Below are positions 10,663 to 20,149 of a stretch of DNA of 64,000 bases, piece by piece. The DNA is taken from contig JAKTNV010000238.1 of the NCBI GenBank assembly GCA_022747635.1, positions 176,001 through 240,000 on the forward strand. The letters run 5' to 3'. Both the position numbers and the translations under genes were made by a program. The stretch is from Hetaerina americana (Eukaryota > Arthropoda > Insecta > Odonata > Calopterygidae). The stretch's first letter is position 1. Each line of letters starts with the position of its first letter. Below the pieces are notes generated by a model, which was not told the origin of the DNA, searched no databases, and worked only from the letters and a program-made list of their open reading frames with translations.

Positions 10663-11258
10663 AAAAAACTTGGCATGAGAAAATAAGTTCACTCTCACAT
10701 AAGGACACTTCGGTATGGACCCTAGCCCGCTGTCTACGAAGGAAAAAGGTACCCACCCCGCCAATACCACATAATGGGAGAGCACCATACGATGACAGCG
10801 ACAAAGCAAATACCTCTGCCGACTCCTTCGAATGCATTTTTAAAAACGATAATACATCCTGGTTGGATTCAGAAGCATTGAACAGCGTCTCTGGCCTCTC
10901 ACTTTGCCCATTACACATATTCCTGGAAATTACTCCTCAAGAACTTTACTCCATTATGTCCCACTCCAAAACAAAGTCATCACCGGGACCCGATCAAATC
11001 TCCTACCTTCACCTGAAAAACCTTCCTAAATCTTTTATCAAACACCTACTCTCTATCCTCAATGCCTGTCTTTCCCAATCGTACTTCCCAAAGACATGGA
11101 AAACGGCTAAGATAATACTCCTTCCAAAACCCGATAAAAATCCTTCTTATATCCTGAACTATAGACCCAGTGGCCTGCTCCCCTGCATGGGCAAACTTCT
11201 TGAAAAATGCATCTTAAACAGGCTACAAGAAAAAATCTCGGCCCTAGACTTGATCAGA
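10663..11258 (+). pseudogene. Jockey-like RT, N-terminal part (copy 1)
   Basis: The main open piece is 10863-11273. It shows SSPGPDQISYLHLKNLP, IILLPKPDKNPSYI and LNYRPSGLLP, the fingers and palm entry motifs of a Jockey reverse transcriptase. It equals 34134-34729 of copy 2. The catalytic YADD part is absent because the sequence switches abruptly to a Penelope-like element at about 11259. Confidence 0.8.
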
Positions 11259-11275
11259 CGTGTAACGAACTAACA

Positions 11276-12265
11276 AATAATGTGTTGTGTTGGTATCGAT
11301 ATGTGGACGATGTGTTTTGTGTGTGGAGAGGCTCCAAAAGGCAAATTCAGCTATTTCTTACACATTTAAATTCTTTGAACGAAAACCTAAAATTCACCTG
11401 TGAAGTAGAAGAAAATAATACACTGAATTTTCTTGATTTAAAAATTTCAAAATTAAACAACCGGCTTGATTTCTCTATCTTTCGGAAAAACTCATACACA
11501 GATCAAGTTATCCATTTCAAGTCAAGACATTGCTTCCCGCAAAAACTCTCCGCCTTCCATTCAATGATACACCGGTTGGTGAACGTCCCAATGTCGCAAA
11601 ACAACGTCAAAAAAGAACTTAACACGATTAAATTGATTGCAAGAAACAACGGCTACGATGAGGAGCTAGTAGAGAAACTATACCGCAAAAAACTTAATAA
11701 AATGGCATTGAAAGATATTTACAGTACTGAACCGCCACAGGACCCCGCAGCCAAGTGGCGCAGAATCCTTTATTTAGACAATTTTTCACAAAAAGTATGT
11801 CAGAAACTTCCAAAATGTAGAATTAAGATAGCCTATTATAACAAATCAAGCCTCAGGGGCCTGCTCTCCCACGCAAAGGACAGAATCCCATATAAGGAAA
11901 AGAGTGGAGTATATAAGCTAAAGTGCGATTGCGGGGCAATATACATCGGACAGACAGGGAGGAAATTCCAAGAACGAGTGAAGGAGCATCAAGCATGTGC
12001 AAGAAATAAAAAGATGAACTCTCAATTCGCAAAGCATTTGATTGATAATAACCATAAAAGTGATTTTGATTTGGAAATTTTACATGTTGAAAGCAAAGGC
12101 TATAGATTAGACGCCTTAGAACATTTAGAAATTTTAAATAGTGTTTGTTTAAATGAAAATATTGTTAACGAATTTCTGTATGCCTCCCACTCTCCCCTCC
12201 TTAAAGTCCCAATCCTCACGGTGGCCGATGACACCACCCCCTCCCCTTCATCTAACCCTCTCTAA
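11276..12265 (+). CDS. Penelope-like RT (partial) with GIY-YIG endonuclease
   Basis: The open frame begins in Jockey sequence at 11207 (out of the Jockey frame) and reads into the Penelope protein, 352 codons in all. Numbered from 11207, the catalytic YVDD is at residues 32-35 in CWYRYVDDVFCVW, and FLDLKIS follows at about 75-81. A GIY-YIG nuclease has GVY at 234-236 and YIG at 246-248, with Arg252 and Glu306 as likely active-site residues and a CDC pair at 240-242. There are no stops after the junction, so the insertion is fairly young. It lacks the RT fingers and cannot act alone. Confidence 0.85.
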   Translation, partial: NNVLCWYRYVDDVFCVWRGSKRQIQLFLTHLNSLNENLKFTCEVEENNTLNFLDLKISKLNNRLDFSIFRKNSYTDQVIHFKSRHCFPQKLSAFHSMIHRLVNVPMSQNNVKKELNTIKLIARNNGYDEELVEKLYRKKLNKMALKDIYSTEPPQDPAAKWRRILYLDNFSQKVCQKLPKCRIKIAYYNKSSLRGLLSHAKDRIPYKEKSGVYKLKCDCGAIYIGQTGRKFQERVKEHQACARNKKMNSQFAKHLIDNNHKSDFDLEILHVESKGYRLDALEHLEILNSVCLNENIVNEFLYASHSPLLKVPILTVADDTTPSPSSNPL

Positions 12266-12467
12266 TCCGCTTACTCACGAGAGCTCTACAATGTAGACTT
12301 CTCCCTCCCGCTCCACATTCCACCAACATCGCGGAGGGGACGCCAAACTGCCCTCCCCTCCGGCACGCAAACCAATCCTGAATTTACCCCTCCCAAACCT
12401 TCCTGATTATCTCCACCCCACCCCCGCCCTGGCTGTATATATAAGAAGGGCTGCAAATGTAGAGAGC

Positions 12468-12510
12468 TCACCTGATGATGAAGTTTTACTTCGAAACCCG
12501 GCTCGTGTGA
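12468..12510 (+). ncRNA. Hammerhead-ribozyme-like motif
   Basis: CTGATGA at 12472-12478 is followed by a perfect hairpin, GAAGT (12480-12484), loop TTT, ACTTC (12488-12492), then GAAAC at 12493-12497. This is the conserved core order CUGAUGA - stem II - GAAA. TCAC (12468-12471) can pair with GTGA (12507-12510) as a short stem I. I could not place a convincing cleavage triplet. Hammerhead motifs are known in Penelope-like elements. Confidence 0.6.
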
Positions 12511-12562
12511 ATAAATCGTTTTCGTGTGGAACTACAAAGTTAGCCCTTTCATTTATTTATAT

Positions 12563-12895
12563 GAAGGCTACCGAGCCTGGGGTTCAATAGCCGCCACCAA
12601 ATTGAAGAAAATGACACGCTTCTAAAATAATACTCTACGAACCCTTGCCAACGATGCCTGGTTTGTAAGAAACTCAGATATTCACACGGACCTAAATATA
12701 CCGGACCTTCCAACATATCTAAGCGACCTAGCCACGTCATTTCAACAAGCAATAGGAAATACTGGTAACCCATTATTAGAACCTTTATGGGATTACCCTG
12801 ATAATCCCCATTTCAGATACAATTGTGCTAAAGCAAGCATAAATGGGCAGTCATAATCTCCAAATATAATACTGTCACAAACTGCAATAAAATAT
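12563..12895 (+). pseudogene. Jockey-like RT C-terminus and 3' end (copy 1)
   Basis: Continues the Jockey protein after the Penelope insert: TLRTLANDAWFVRNS, DIHTDLNIPDLPTYL and a stop near 12855, followed by an AATAAA-like signal near 12890. It matches 35488-35820 in copy 2. Confidence 0.75.
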
Positions 12896-13399
12896 ACTCA
12901 CTAGCTTAACTTCGCCCATAAACCACTTATATCCCACGCCCATTGATCATCATAGCTGGATATTGGTATAAGATGCACCTAACGGCGCAGTCCATAAGCA
13001 TCGATTGGTCGGTCGGTAGCAGGACCCCCATTCTTCTTTTGCATCAACAACGCACCAATGAAAAAATGTGGAAAAAGTGAAAGTAATTGTGTTTACAATT
13101 TAATCAGCATAATCAAAATATTCAGAGAGAAAACGATTGAGAATGTATGGCAATTTGCAATTGGCACATTCTAATTAAATTATTTTAATTTAGAATGTTT
13201 TGTGTATTAAAAGCGAGAGAAACAGCAACTCTTCTTCATAATTTTCGAAATTTGAATTACAAACAAAGCGGCAAATGAAAGTTGCTCAGGATCAGTCACA
13301 CGCAAATGAAGTCATCGACGATTTAGAATTATTAATTCCTGTTGAAAAACAGGATGACGAAACAACATGGGGATTAAAATAAAATGACGTAGAAACTTA
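12896..13399. other. AT-rich spacer
   Basis: No recognised family. A short frame at 13275-13382 (36 codons, acidic) occurs in both copies, but nothing supports translation. The piggyBac-like relic begins to its right. Confidence 0.35.
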
Positions 13400-14990
13400 A
13401 GGCATGATTTACGAATTCTTTCAACCATATTTTTAAAACACACGAAAATCTCCTCCCGTTCATAAAAACACATGTCTGTTCTTAGCGGCTGTGACATGCT
13501 TGGAAATGGCATCCCACTTCTTTTCCAAACTTTTTGCTTGTTCCATCCCTTTTGGCACAACAAACTGCACACATCCTACAAAGCTCTTCCTTCTTCTCTG
13601 TAGGTGGAATATACTTGGGAAATTGTAACTTACATAGAGGATCAAGGATTTGGTTCTACTGAAGGCCTTCTACCCTCACATGTTATATCATATGCAATGT
13701 ACCCTTCAATTACATCTTCCATTAGTTTGATTCTAAATTCTGAACTTACCCTTTGGTCCACCACCCTTTCTCTGCAACAGAAATCCATTCCATGTGCCCT
13801 GGTCCAACAAGTGAAAAATGTTTTAAATATTTATTGCCCCCCTTTTTTCATAATGGGGAAATTTGTCAGGTGCTGATCTTCCCTTTCTACTCCACCTATT
13901 GTATTATTGTACACAACAGCAACTTTTGGCTTTTATAGCACCATATCCTTTTCATTTATATTCCACAAATTCCGTATTATGTACTGTAAAGGTACAGAGA
14001 CTTGACGGCCTTCTCATCTTCCCAATTCATAGCAATCACTTTGCCTTGCTGGAGGGCAGTCAATTCCTCCTTTTTCAACTTCTTTAGTCTATACGTCATC
14101 TAGTACTTCCTTCCTTTTAATTCTCAATGTCCCATGTCTATCGGTTCCTTTCATAGCCAATAAATCAGCCAGCTCTGAGGAGGTGTAATAGTTGTCTGCA
14201 GTCAAGCAATAATCTTTGACCTAGCAGAGGTTTCATTACTGCTAGCACAATCTAAGGATGTATTAGGAAGATTGGTATATTCCACGTTCAATACTGACCA
14301 TTTCCTGTGTACCATAAACACAGTAATCAATGCTGGAAGGTCGGTTTATGGGTGATGGTAGAGTTCACCCAGTACTTAGCTCTATACAGTCTGTGAAATT
14401 CACACATCAGGGTATTAAGGGGAGCCAGTTACTTTCACTGTGGCAGATAAGGTTTACCAGGAAGATTGGTACCAGAAAAAATCACATAGCTTGAGTGGAG
14501 CATCAGGTGCCCTGAGTGCCTTGCCTGGGGTTTGAACTCAGGACCCTCCGGTCAATAGTCCAATGCTCTACCCTCCTGGACTATCATGACCCACCTTTTT
14601 CCTATAGAAATAATATTAAATGACCATATATATCCAGACATAGGCTTAGCAAATCTAAACGTTTCCTCACCAAATCTGGCTCCTTTCAGGGAAACATACT
14701 GCATCAGTGAGAGCTCATCCTTGTAAAGAATAACATTTTTATCAGTAGAAATCTTCTTCTCAGGTGTCAACAAACTTGAGAGCTTTTTGTTGAGAAATAC
14801 AAGCAGAGGGCTAATTTCCTTTAGCTTGACACAAGGATGTCTATCCCTCATAAAGGTACCATTGTCTGCAAAATGCAGATAGTGTTTGACGAGCACATAT
14901 GTATGCTATGGCATAACATTGGAAGAGAATGGAGTGAGAATGTTCTGCCTCTTTGACAAATATCATTCTTCGGTTGGTTTGGTTGGTTTG
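13400..14990 (-). pseudogene. piggyBac-like transposase relic
   Basis: Read right to left, pieces in several frames line up with a PGBD4-type transposase: LHFADN, then PEKKISTDKNVILYKDE (the first catalytic Asp region) and YVSLKGARFG with SGYIWSFN (frame 14552-14896). Next come LTADNYYTS-like and GTLRIKRKE pieces, VVYNNTIGGVEREDQ, and a C-terminal Cys-rich end near 13460-13570. Many stops. The N-terminal quarter is missing. Copy 2 keeps only the last part (36320-36436), having lost 13516-15006. Confidence 0.72.
14300..14595 (-). mobile_element. tRNA-derived SINE-like insertion (family S2)
   Basis: On the minus strand, from about 14590, TAGAGCATTGGACTATTGACC then GAGTTCAAACCCC form tRNA-like A and B boxes. 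The following 200 bp interrupt the piggyBac-like frame between SFNIIS and the LTADN region. The left boundary is approximate and no clear target-site duplication was found. Confidence 0.55.
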
Positions 14991-15157
14991 CTCATAGTTT
15001 TATGAAGAATGATCAATGCAAAACAACATACTAATTTCATTAGTACTAATTTCTAATTTCATTAATAGTATTTATACACTACCAATCTATAAAACTTGAT
15101 TTTTTTTTAAACAAAAGAATCAGAACAGTGGTCAGCATATAACTTGATTTCCACAGT

Positions 15158-15396
15158 TATTAGTTCAATTGAGTAATCATCAATTATTGGCCGAAAGCAT
15201 TGAAGAATTCCAGCAGTTTCATCAATCTCTAATTGAACAGGAGGGGAACCAGTCAAAGGAAATCTTGGAAGTAGTGATTAGTGATGTTGCTGGGAATCCA
15301 TCGGACACCACAACACTCACGCATCAAGCAATTGGGCAATCAAACCTTCTTCATAAATCAGGGAAAATATGTGTGTTTCTGGTTGTTTTATTCTGA
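15158..15396 (+). CDS. Unrecognised 75-80 aa ORF, possible exon
   Basis: Open from just after a splice-acceptor-like TTTCCACAG (ends 15157) to a stop at 15394-15396. It is polar and Gln/Glu-rich with SIEEFQQFHQSLIEQEG and ILEVVISDVAGNPSD. Copy 2 has the same frame at 36588-36826, with several amino-acid changes and no stop. Composition looks more coding than the AT-rich surroundings. No family recognised. It could be a captured host exon or a piece of an unknown transposon protein. Confidence 0.35.
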
Positions 15397-15942
15397 GGTA
15401 ATGAAGATTAATATTTAATATGTTTGTTTTAATTTGAGTTTATAAATTGTCCAAAATTAAATGACAATGAATGCATAAATGAATTAATAACTGTTTAAAA
15501 GAGTCTGCCATTAAATTCGTTTGATATTTTATAATTTTTGAAAACAAACTTTATAATTCAAGGAGACTTCTCATCATCTTAAACTGTTCCAATATTTCAT
15601 AGAAATCTGTTTTGATTTATTCTGAATTTTTTATGAAAATAAAGCCTATAAAAATAAATAAAATATACTCAATGAATCTGTATGGAATCAGTCATTATTA
15701 ATTAGCTTTTAAATCGCGTGCATTTAAAACAATTGACTTTTATATGTCATGCTTATATTCTAAAATAAATGGCATTTCTAAGCCAATAGATGCCAATCAA
15801 ATATAATGAAGATGAAGAAATGAATTCATTTTACAAACACTGTAATTAAAAAGGAGTGCTTCATAATATGGGATTAGTGGCACCCAATTGGGTAATTGCA
15901 AAATGGCTGTGGAAATAACTTAAGAAGCCCTATCTTCTACCG

Positions 15943-16190
15943 AGCGTGTATTAAATACAGTTTATTTTATGTTTAATTATTCAATATTGAATCTTTCAAT
16001 AAATTGTATTTTAAAAATTCACTTTGAATAATTTGGTCTCAATGTATTGGTTGATCATGGAATACAAAATTAAGTATTATTTTCAATTTATATTGACACT
16101 GTTTACAGCTGTAGGTTGGCACTTGATTCCTGTTCAATTCCATCCAAAACATAGACCATAATTACTTCAAAAAGGAGCATTAACATATAT
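15943..16190. repeat. 248-bp direct repeat, left of mariner
   Basis: Starts AGCGTGTATTAAATACAG and ends AACATATAT; repeated at 16954-17201. Copy 2 has only one copy (about 37374-37620). Far too long to be a mariner target duplication, which is TA. Confidence 0.85.
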
Positions 16191-16191
16191 A

Positions 16192-16944
16192 CGAGGGTCA
16201 TCCGGAAAGTAGTACCCGTTCGTGAAATAAAGACACAAAAGTAAATATTAACAAACATAAAAAATTTTATTTGAAAGAGGATACTTTAAACTACTTCTCA
16301 ACATAATCTCCAAGCAAATTAAGGCATTTGTCATAACGTGTGACAAGTTTCTGTATTCCTGCTGCATAGTCCTTCGCCGCCAGCTCATTGAGATACGCGA
16401 GGGACCCATCTTGCACAAATTTTTGCATAATGCAGATGGTGTTTAACAATTTCATGAACAATTGTTCGAGAAACATTGGGAAAATGCTCACAGATGTCAT
16501 CAATTGTGACGCGCCGATCGTTCCTCACGAATTCGTCAACTGAGCTCACCAGTTGGTCTGTAATGACAGACGGTCTCCCCGAACGCTCATCGTCGTGTGT
16601 GTTCCCCCTCCCCATGTTGAAGTTGCGACACCACCGCCGAACAGACGACTCGTCCATTACATTGTCTCCATACACCTCCTTTAATTGGCGATGAATATCA
16701 CATGGGCGAACGTTTCTTGCATTGAGGAATTTAATCACTGCCCTCACTTCACAACTGGCGGCGTTCTCAATTTTTTTAAACATTGTAAACAATCACAGAA
16801 ACAACACAGGCAATGCTAGCCTCACGCAACTTGGCTCAGAGAAGGCAGACAAGCCACTGAAGCTATCTGACCTCGTCCAGCGGCTACTCGCGTCGTCAGC
16901 ACTTCATGCGGCACGAACGGGTACTATTTTCCGGACGAACCTCG
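16192..16944 (-). mobile_element. Internally deleted mariner element
   Basis: 753 bp bounded by TA on both sides (16190-16191 and 16945-16946). Terminal inverted repeats of about 33 bp at 16192-16224 and 16912-16944 start CGAGGGTCATCCGGAAAGTA and CGAGGTTCGTCCGGAAAATA when read inward. They differ at a few positions. It is absent from copy 2, so it inserted after the duplication or was lost there. Confidence 0.93.
16291..16792 (-). pseudogene. Mariner transposase, catalytic core deleted
   Basis: Start at 16792. The first 130 residues are the paired helix-turn-helix DNA-binding region (VRAVIKFLNARNVRPCDIHR, SSVRRWCRNF, DDERSGRPS, ISRTIVHEIV-like). The frame then jumps at about 16395 to the transposase C-terminal tail ELAAKDYAAGIQKLVTRYDK in another frame, ending at 16291. 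The DD34D catalytic domain is gone, so only end-binding might remain. Confidence 0.9.
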
Positions 16945-16953
16945 TATATTTCC

Positions 16954-17201
16954 AGCGTGTATTAAATACAGTTTATTTTATGTTTAATTTTTCAATATTG
17001 AATCTTTCAATAAATTGTATTTTAAAAATCCACTTTGAATAATTTGGTCTCAATGTATTGGTTGATCATGGAATATATTATTAAGTATTATTTTCAATTT
17101 ATATTGACACTGTTTACAGCTGTAGGTTGGCACTTGATTCCTGTTCAATTCCATCCAAAACATAGACAATACTTACTTCAAAAAGGAGCATTAACATATA
17201 T
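16954..17201. repeat. 248-bp direct repeat, right of mariner
   Basis: Second copy of 15943-16190, with a handful of differences. It is followed by TTTTCTACGCTTAGATGG, the sequence that follows the single copy in the other duplicate at about 37621. Confidence 0.85.
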
Positions 17202-17472
17202 ATTTTCTACGCTTAGATGGATACTCCAGTCAATTCAAGCAGAGTTTATGATCAGAACAAATTAAAAGACAACTATCTCAGCAGCTGGTAATCTTGTCGT
17301 GAATGTAATTTGATGTTCTCCAGAAATTAAAAGGTATATGTTTCATAAAAGATCTCACCAGTCCATTCTTTCCATGTGTGGCGTAAATAGGAAGATTTAA
17401 TATTTTAAACAACAGAGCTCATTTTACTTGAACGAAATTCTAGATGGTAACTTTGCAAAACTTTATATCTAT

Positions 17473-18040
17473 TGTCGCAAGTATGCGACATGGTACTCCT
17501 TCCCTGGCTCCTGCGAATGTCCCACGTGACCAAAGACGATGTTTCAAAAGTATTCCTCCCCTGACTCCTAAATTGGGTATAAAAGCCCTGGTCGCCGGGC
17601 AAAAAGCAGTCAGTTGGTTATCTGGCGGTGACCGGTAGGGCACGATGATTCAGCTATGTTGCGCTTGTCGCGACAGTGTGTCCTATTCCTGACTAAACTT
17701 CGGACGAGGGCTCTGCCTAGGTTACGTTCGTTTAACCTCGTCCACCCTGCAATACTCCCTTCCTTTCCGACGGACGAGGGCTCTGCCTAGGTTATGTGTT
17801 TCGTGACCGCGTCCACCCAGCATTTATCCTGTCCCTGGGAATTTTCTGCCATTTTAATTCTGTCCGCACTTGCGTTGGTTTACCGAGGGTCTAGCCATCC
17901 ATAATTTGCTTATACTTATGTAAATGTTGCATTATGACTGATGTTGGGTAATATACGGCTGCTTTGGTAATACTCGGTGTAGTTACTCTGACCTTCCCCG
18001 ATACCCTTTGTGTCGCACCATAGAAACCCCCCTCGCGACA
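17473..18040 (+). mobile_element. LTR of gypsy-like element (copy 1)
   Basis: 568 bp from TGTCGC to GCGACA, a perfect 6-bp terminal inverted repeat. A TATA box lies at 17578-17585. Two tandem ~80-bp repeats start CGGACGAGGGCTCTGCCTAG at about 17700 and 17780. A primer-binding site follows directly. Copy 2 holds the first 228 bp at 38441-38668 and is cut at the start of the first tandem repeat. Confidence 0.85.
17578..17585 (+). promoter_or_regulatory. TATA box in LTR
   Basis: TATAAAAG in GGGTATAAAAGCCC, with CAGTCAGTTGG about 30 bp downstream as a likely initiator. Conserved in copy 2. Confidence 0.7.
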
Positions 18041-18340
18041 TATTGGTGTCAGGTGAGGGGTTGCACGGATGGACTAGTGATTTATTCAGTGTACGTGACA
18101 GTGTCTCATAGATTATCATGTCCCCGTGTACGTCTTTAAATTGGAAGTTCCGTATTATCTCGGACAGGTGGGATATGCTAATCTGTGCTGAGCTAACGAA
18201 TTATTATTTTAAGACACGTGCTATTACCTCATCGCGATTCTCTGCGCACAATTAAACTGAGGATCACTTTATCAGGAACCATCAATTAGCCCGAGAAGGG
18301 CCCACCATGGGTATCGGATACACTCGGAGTATGAAAAAAT
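18041..18340 (+). other. LTR-element leader and primer-binding site
   Basis: TGGTGTCAGGTGAGGGG starts at 18044, three bases after the LTR. A short frame from the ATG near 18119 may be the start of Gag but ends after about 45 codons. The element is lost beyond about 18340, where RTE sequence begins. Confidence 0.6.
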
Positions 18341-18379
18341 AAATTAATTAAGCTTTTGTTTGTCAGTCAGACAAGGGGT

Positions 18380-18975
18380 TGTAAGGATTGCTGGGTGAAT
18401 TGGAGATTCAGTGGGACAGATATGGGATGAGAAACAAAATTAATAAAACCAAGTTTATGCAATTTTCTAGAAAGAATAAAGCTAAGCTAAACATTAAAAT
18501 AGGAGGGCAAAAACTTATGCAGGTAGAACAGTTGACGTATCTCTGAATCATTTTGGACCAACACGGTCAAAGTAGTAGGGACGTATGGAGAAGAATTACG
18601 CTAGGCGCAGAGGCTTTCATAAGGAGGAGAGAGTTGATGACAGGGACGTTGAGTAAGGATATTAAAAAAAGACTCGGGAAACTTTTGATATGGTGCAGAG
18701 TTATATACGGAAATGTGGTCATTGAAGCAGGAGGATAGTCGTGGACTGGAGGCTTTTGACATGTGGGTGTGGAGAAAATGGAGAAGGTGAAATGGACCGA
18801 GAAGAAAACCAATGAGAAAGTACTTGGTATGGTGGGTGAAGAGAGGGGTTGGTTGGGAGAAATGCTATTGAGGCAGTAAAAATGGATGAAGGGCATATTG
18901 ACCGACAGGGGACTGTTCAAGTTGGTAATAGAGGGGAGAATGTGAGGCAAGCAAGAAAAGGGAAGGAACAGGATA
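18380..18975 (+). pseudogene. RTE-like LINE RT C-terminus
   Basis: Encodes QWDRYGM, LNIKIGGQKLMQVEQLTYL and ILDQHGQSS, then a C-terminal stretch with VWRRITLGAEAF-like and IEAGG pieces, with several stops. The first motifs equal those at 43760-43960 (minus), so it is the same family in plus orientation, extending further 3'. Confidence 0.75.
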
Positions 18976-19279
18976 GGGATGTTTCATTTAAGGATTCAAG
19001 TTCCTTCTAGATTATTATTACTATGAGTTTATTTCATTATTTCCTTGAAAATTGTATCTTAGCACAACAATCTGATTTACCTAATTTCTCTTAAATTTTT
19101 AGTAGTTCTAGGGTTAATTTGTCCATAAAGACATTGCCTCATTTTGTTTCTAATAATAATTTCAATGCCCATATTTTCATGAAGAATTTCTAGTCTTTGA
19201 GCTACTTTCAGTATCATCATGATTACTAATTTGCCCAGTAAAATTAAACCTACATATGTTTTATATGCTTATTATGCTT

Positions 19280-19730
19280 TTTGTGTGCAAAAATGTCAAA
19301 ATCTAGAAGATGCAAAGGTACGACTCAGAGCCACTCAAAGACAGGCTAAGCAGGCAGGTTTCATATTAATCATTTATGTTTAAATACTAACAAAACTCAG
19401 CATATTGTATGCAGTTATAGTATATAAAAATGTACTGATGTTGAAAATTCTAAAATACTAGGAATTAATATAATTAGTAAACTAACCAGGGAGACTCACA
19501 TCAGTCAGATCTGTAATGAACTGATTAAAGCTCAACTTTCTCATTTCAAATGAGTATCGTTTAACACTTGACCACGTCTTCTTTCCATGTCATTTGAATT
19601 ACAGTGATGAATTATGGGGTCATTTCCCAAAACATATCATACGAATCTTGCTACTACACAAGAGAGATTTTTGCTCCCTTGCTAATACACCGCATCGTGA
19701 TTTCTGCAGACCATTTTTAATTAGCTGTGG
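19280..19730 (+). pseudogene. Degenerate LINE RT C-terminal remnant
   Basis: Across frames I read LNTNKTQHIV, a GIN(I)ISKLT(R/W)ETHI-like segment and VMNYGVISQN, which fit the thumb region of a Jockey- or CR1-type RT. Heavily decayed; family uncertain. Confidence 0.4.
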
Positions 19731-19739
19731 AGTCATGAT

Positions 19740-20149
19740 TGTACACCATGTGGGGTAGAGCAAATCTAAATAATACTATTTTCTGTGGAATTTCATCAAC
19801 TTACAGCGCATTTCATATTGTGGACATTCAAATGTAAAACTATCTGTTTTTTTACACTGTTTTTGTAACACTCATTGTTTATTGAGAGATGAGTAAGGTG
19901 GAAATGAAATCCTTTGAGTTTGGTGAATTCATCAAAATAAATCCAAGAACGCCACATTAAAACTGCTAATTCTTCAAGGAAATTTGGCAGAATTTATGAT
20001 GGGTGTCATTTTATTATTTTTGCACATTTTGGTTTACTAAATTCTCCATAATCAAAGGACAATAGATGCATGATCGTTCATCATACTTAATGAGAATTTA
20101 ACAGTTTAAATGAACAAGCCATTATATTGGTGATGTTAAACATTTTTTA
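19740..20149. other. AT-rich spacer, nothing recognised
   Basis: No ORF or repeat that I can support. Confidence 0.4.

Larger units (their letters stand above)
11259..12562 (+). mobile_element. Penelope-like element, 3'-terminal part
   Basis: Starts abruptly within the RT just before the YVDD box and runs through the GIY-YIG domain and a 3' UTR to about 12562, where Jockey sequence resumes. It takes the place of 759 bp of Jockey RT retained in copy 2 (34730-35488). The 5' two-thirds of the RT and any upstream terminal repeat are absent. Confidence 0.82.
15545..17390. repeat. AT-rich repeat unit U (copy 1)
   Basis: From TTCAAGGAGACTTCTCATC to CAGTCCATTCTTTCCATG this AT-rich stretch resembles 20150-20975 (clearly diverged) and 36975-37800 (nearly identical). 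No ORF. It carries an internal duplication and a mariner in copy 1 only. The common context, next to the 0.4-kb inverted repeat at 21258, suggests it is a subterminal region of a larger element. Confidence 0.7.
1..17699. repeat. Segmental duplication, copy 1
   Basis: Matches 24093-38668 almost base for base in blocks. 1-1141 pairs with 24093-25233. 1141-8341 pairs with 25935-33143. 10663-11258 pairs with 34134-34729. 12563-13515 pairs with 35488-36436. About 15006-16190 pairs with 36436-37620. 17387-17699 pairs with 38355-38668. Between blocks, one copy carries sequence missing from the other. The left boundary of copy 1 lies at or beyond the window edge. Shared nested insertions at shared junctions show that the whole mosaic was duplicated after they had landed. 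Confidence 0.93.

Noticed and set aside
15943..17201. Direct repeats as LTRs around an element
   Set aside because: They lack TG..CA ends, promoter or primer site, and the enclosed element is a mariner with its own TA target duplication.
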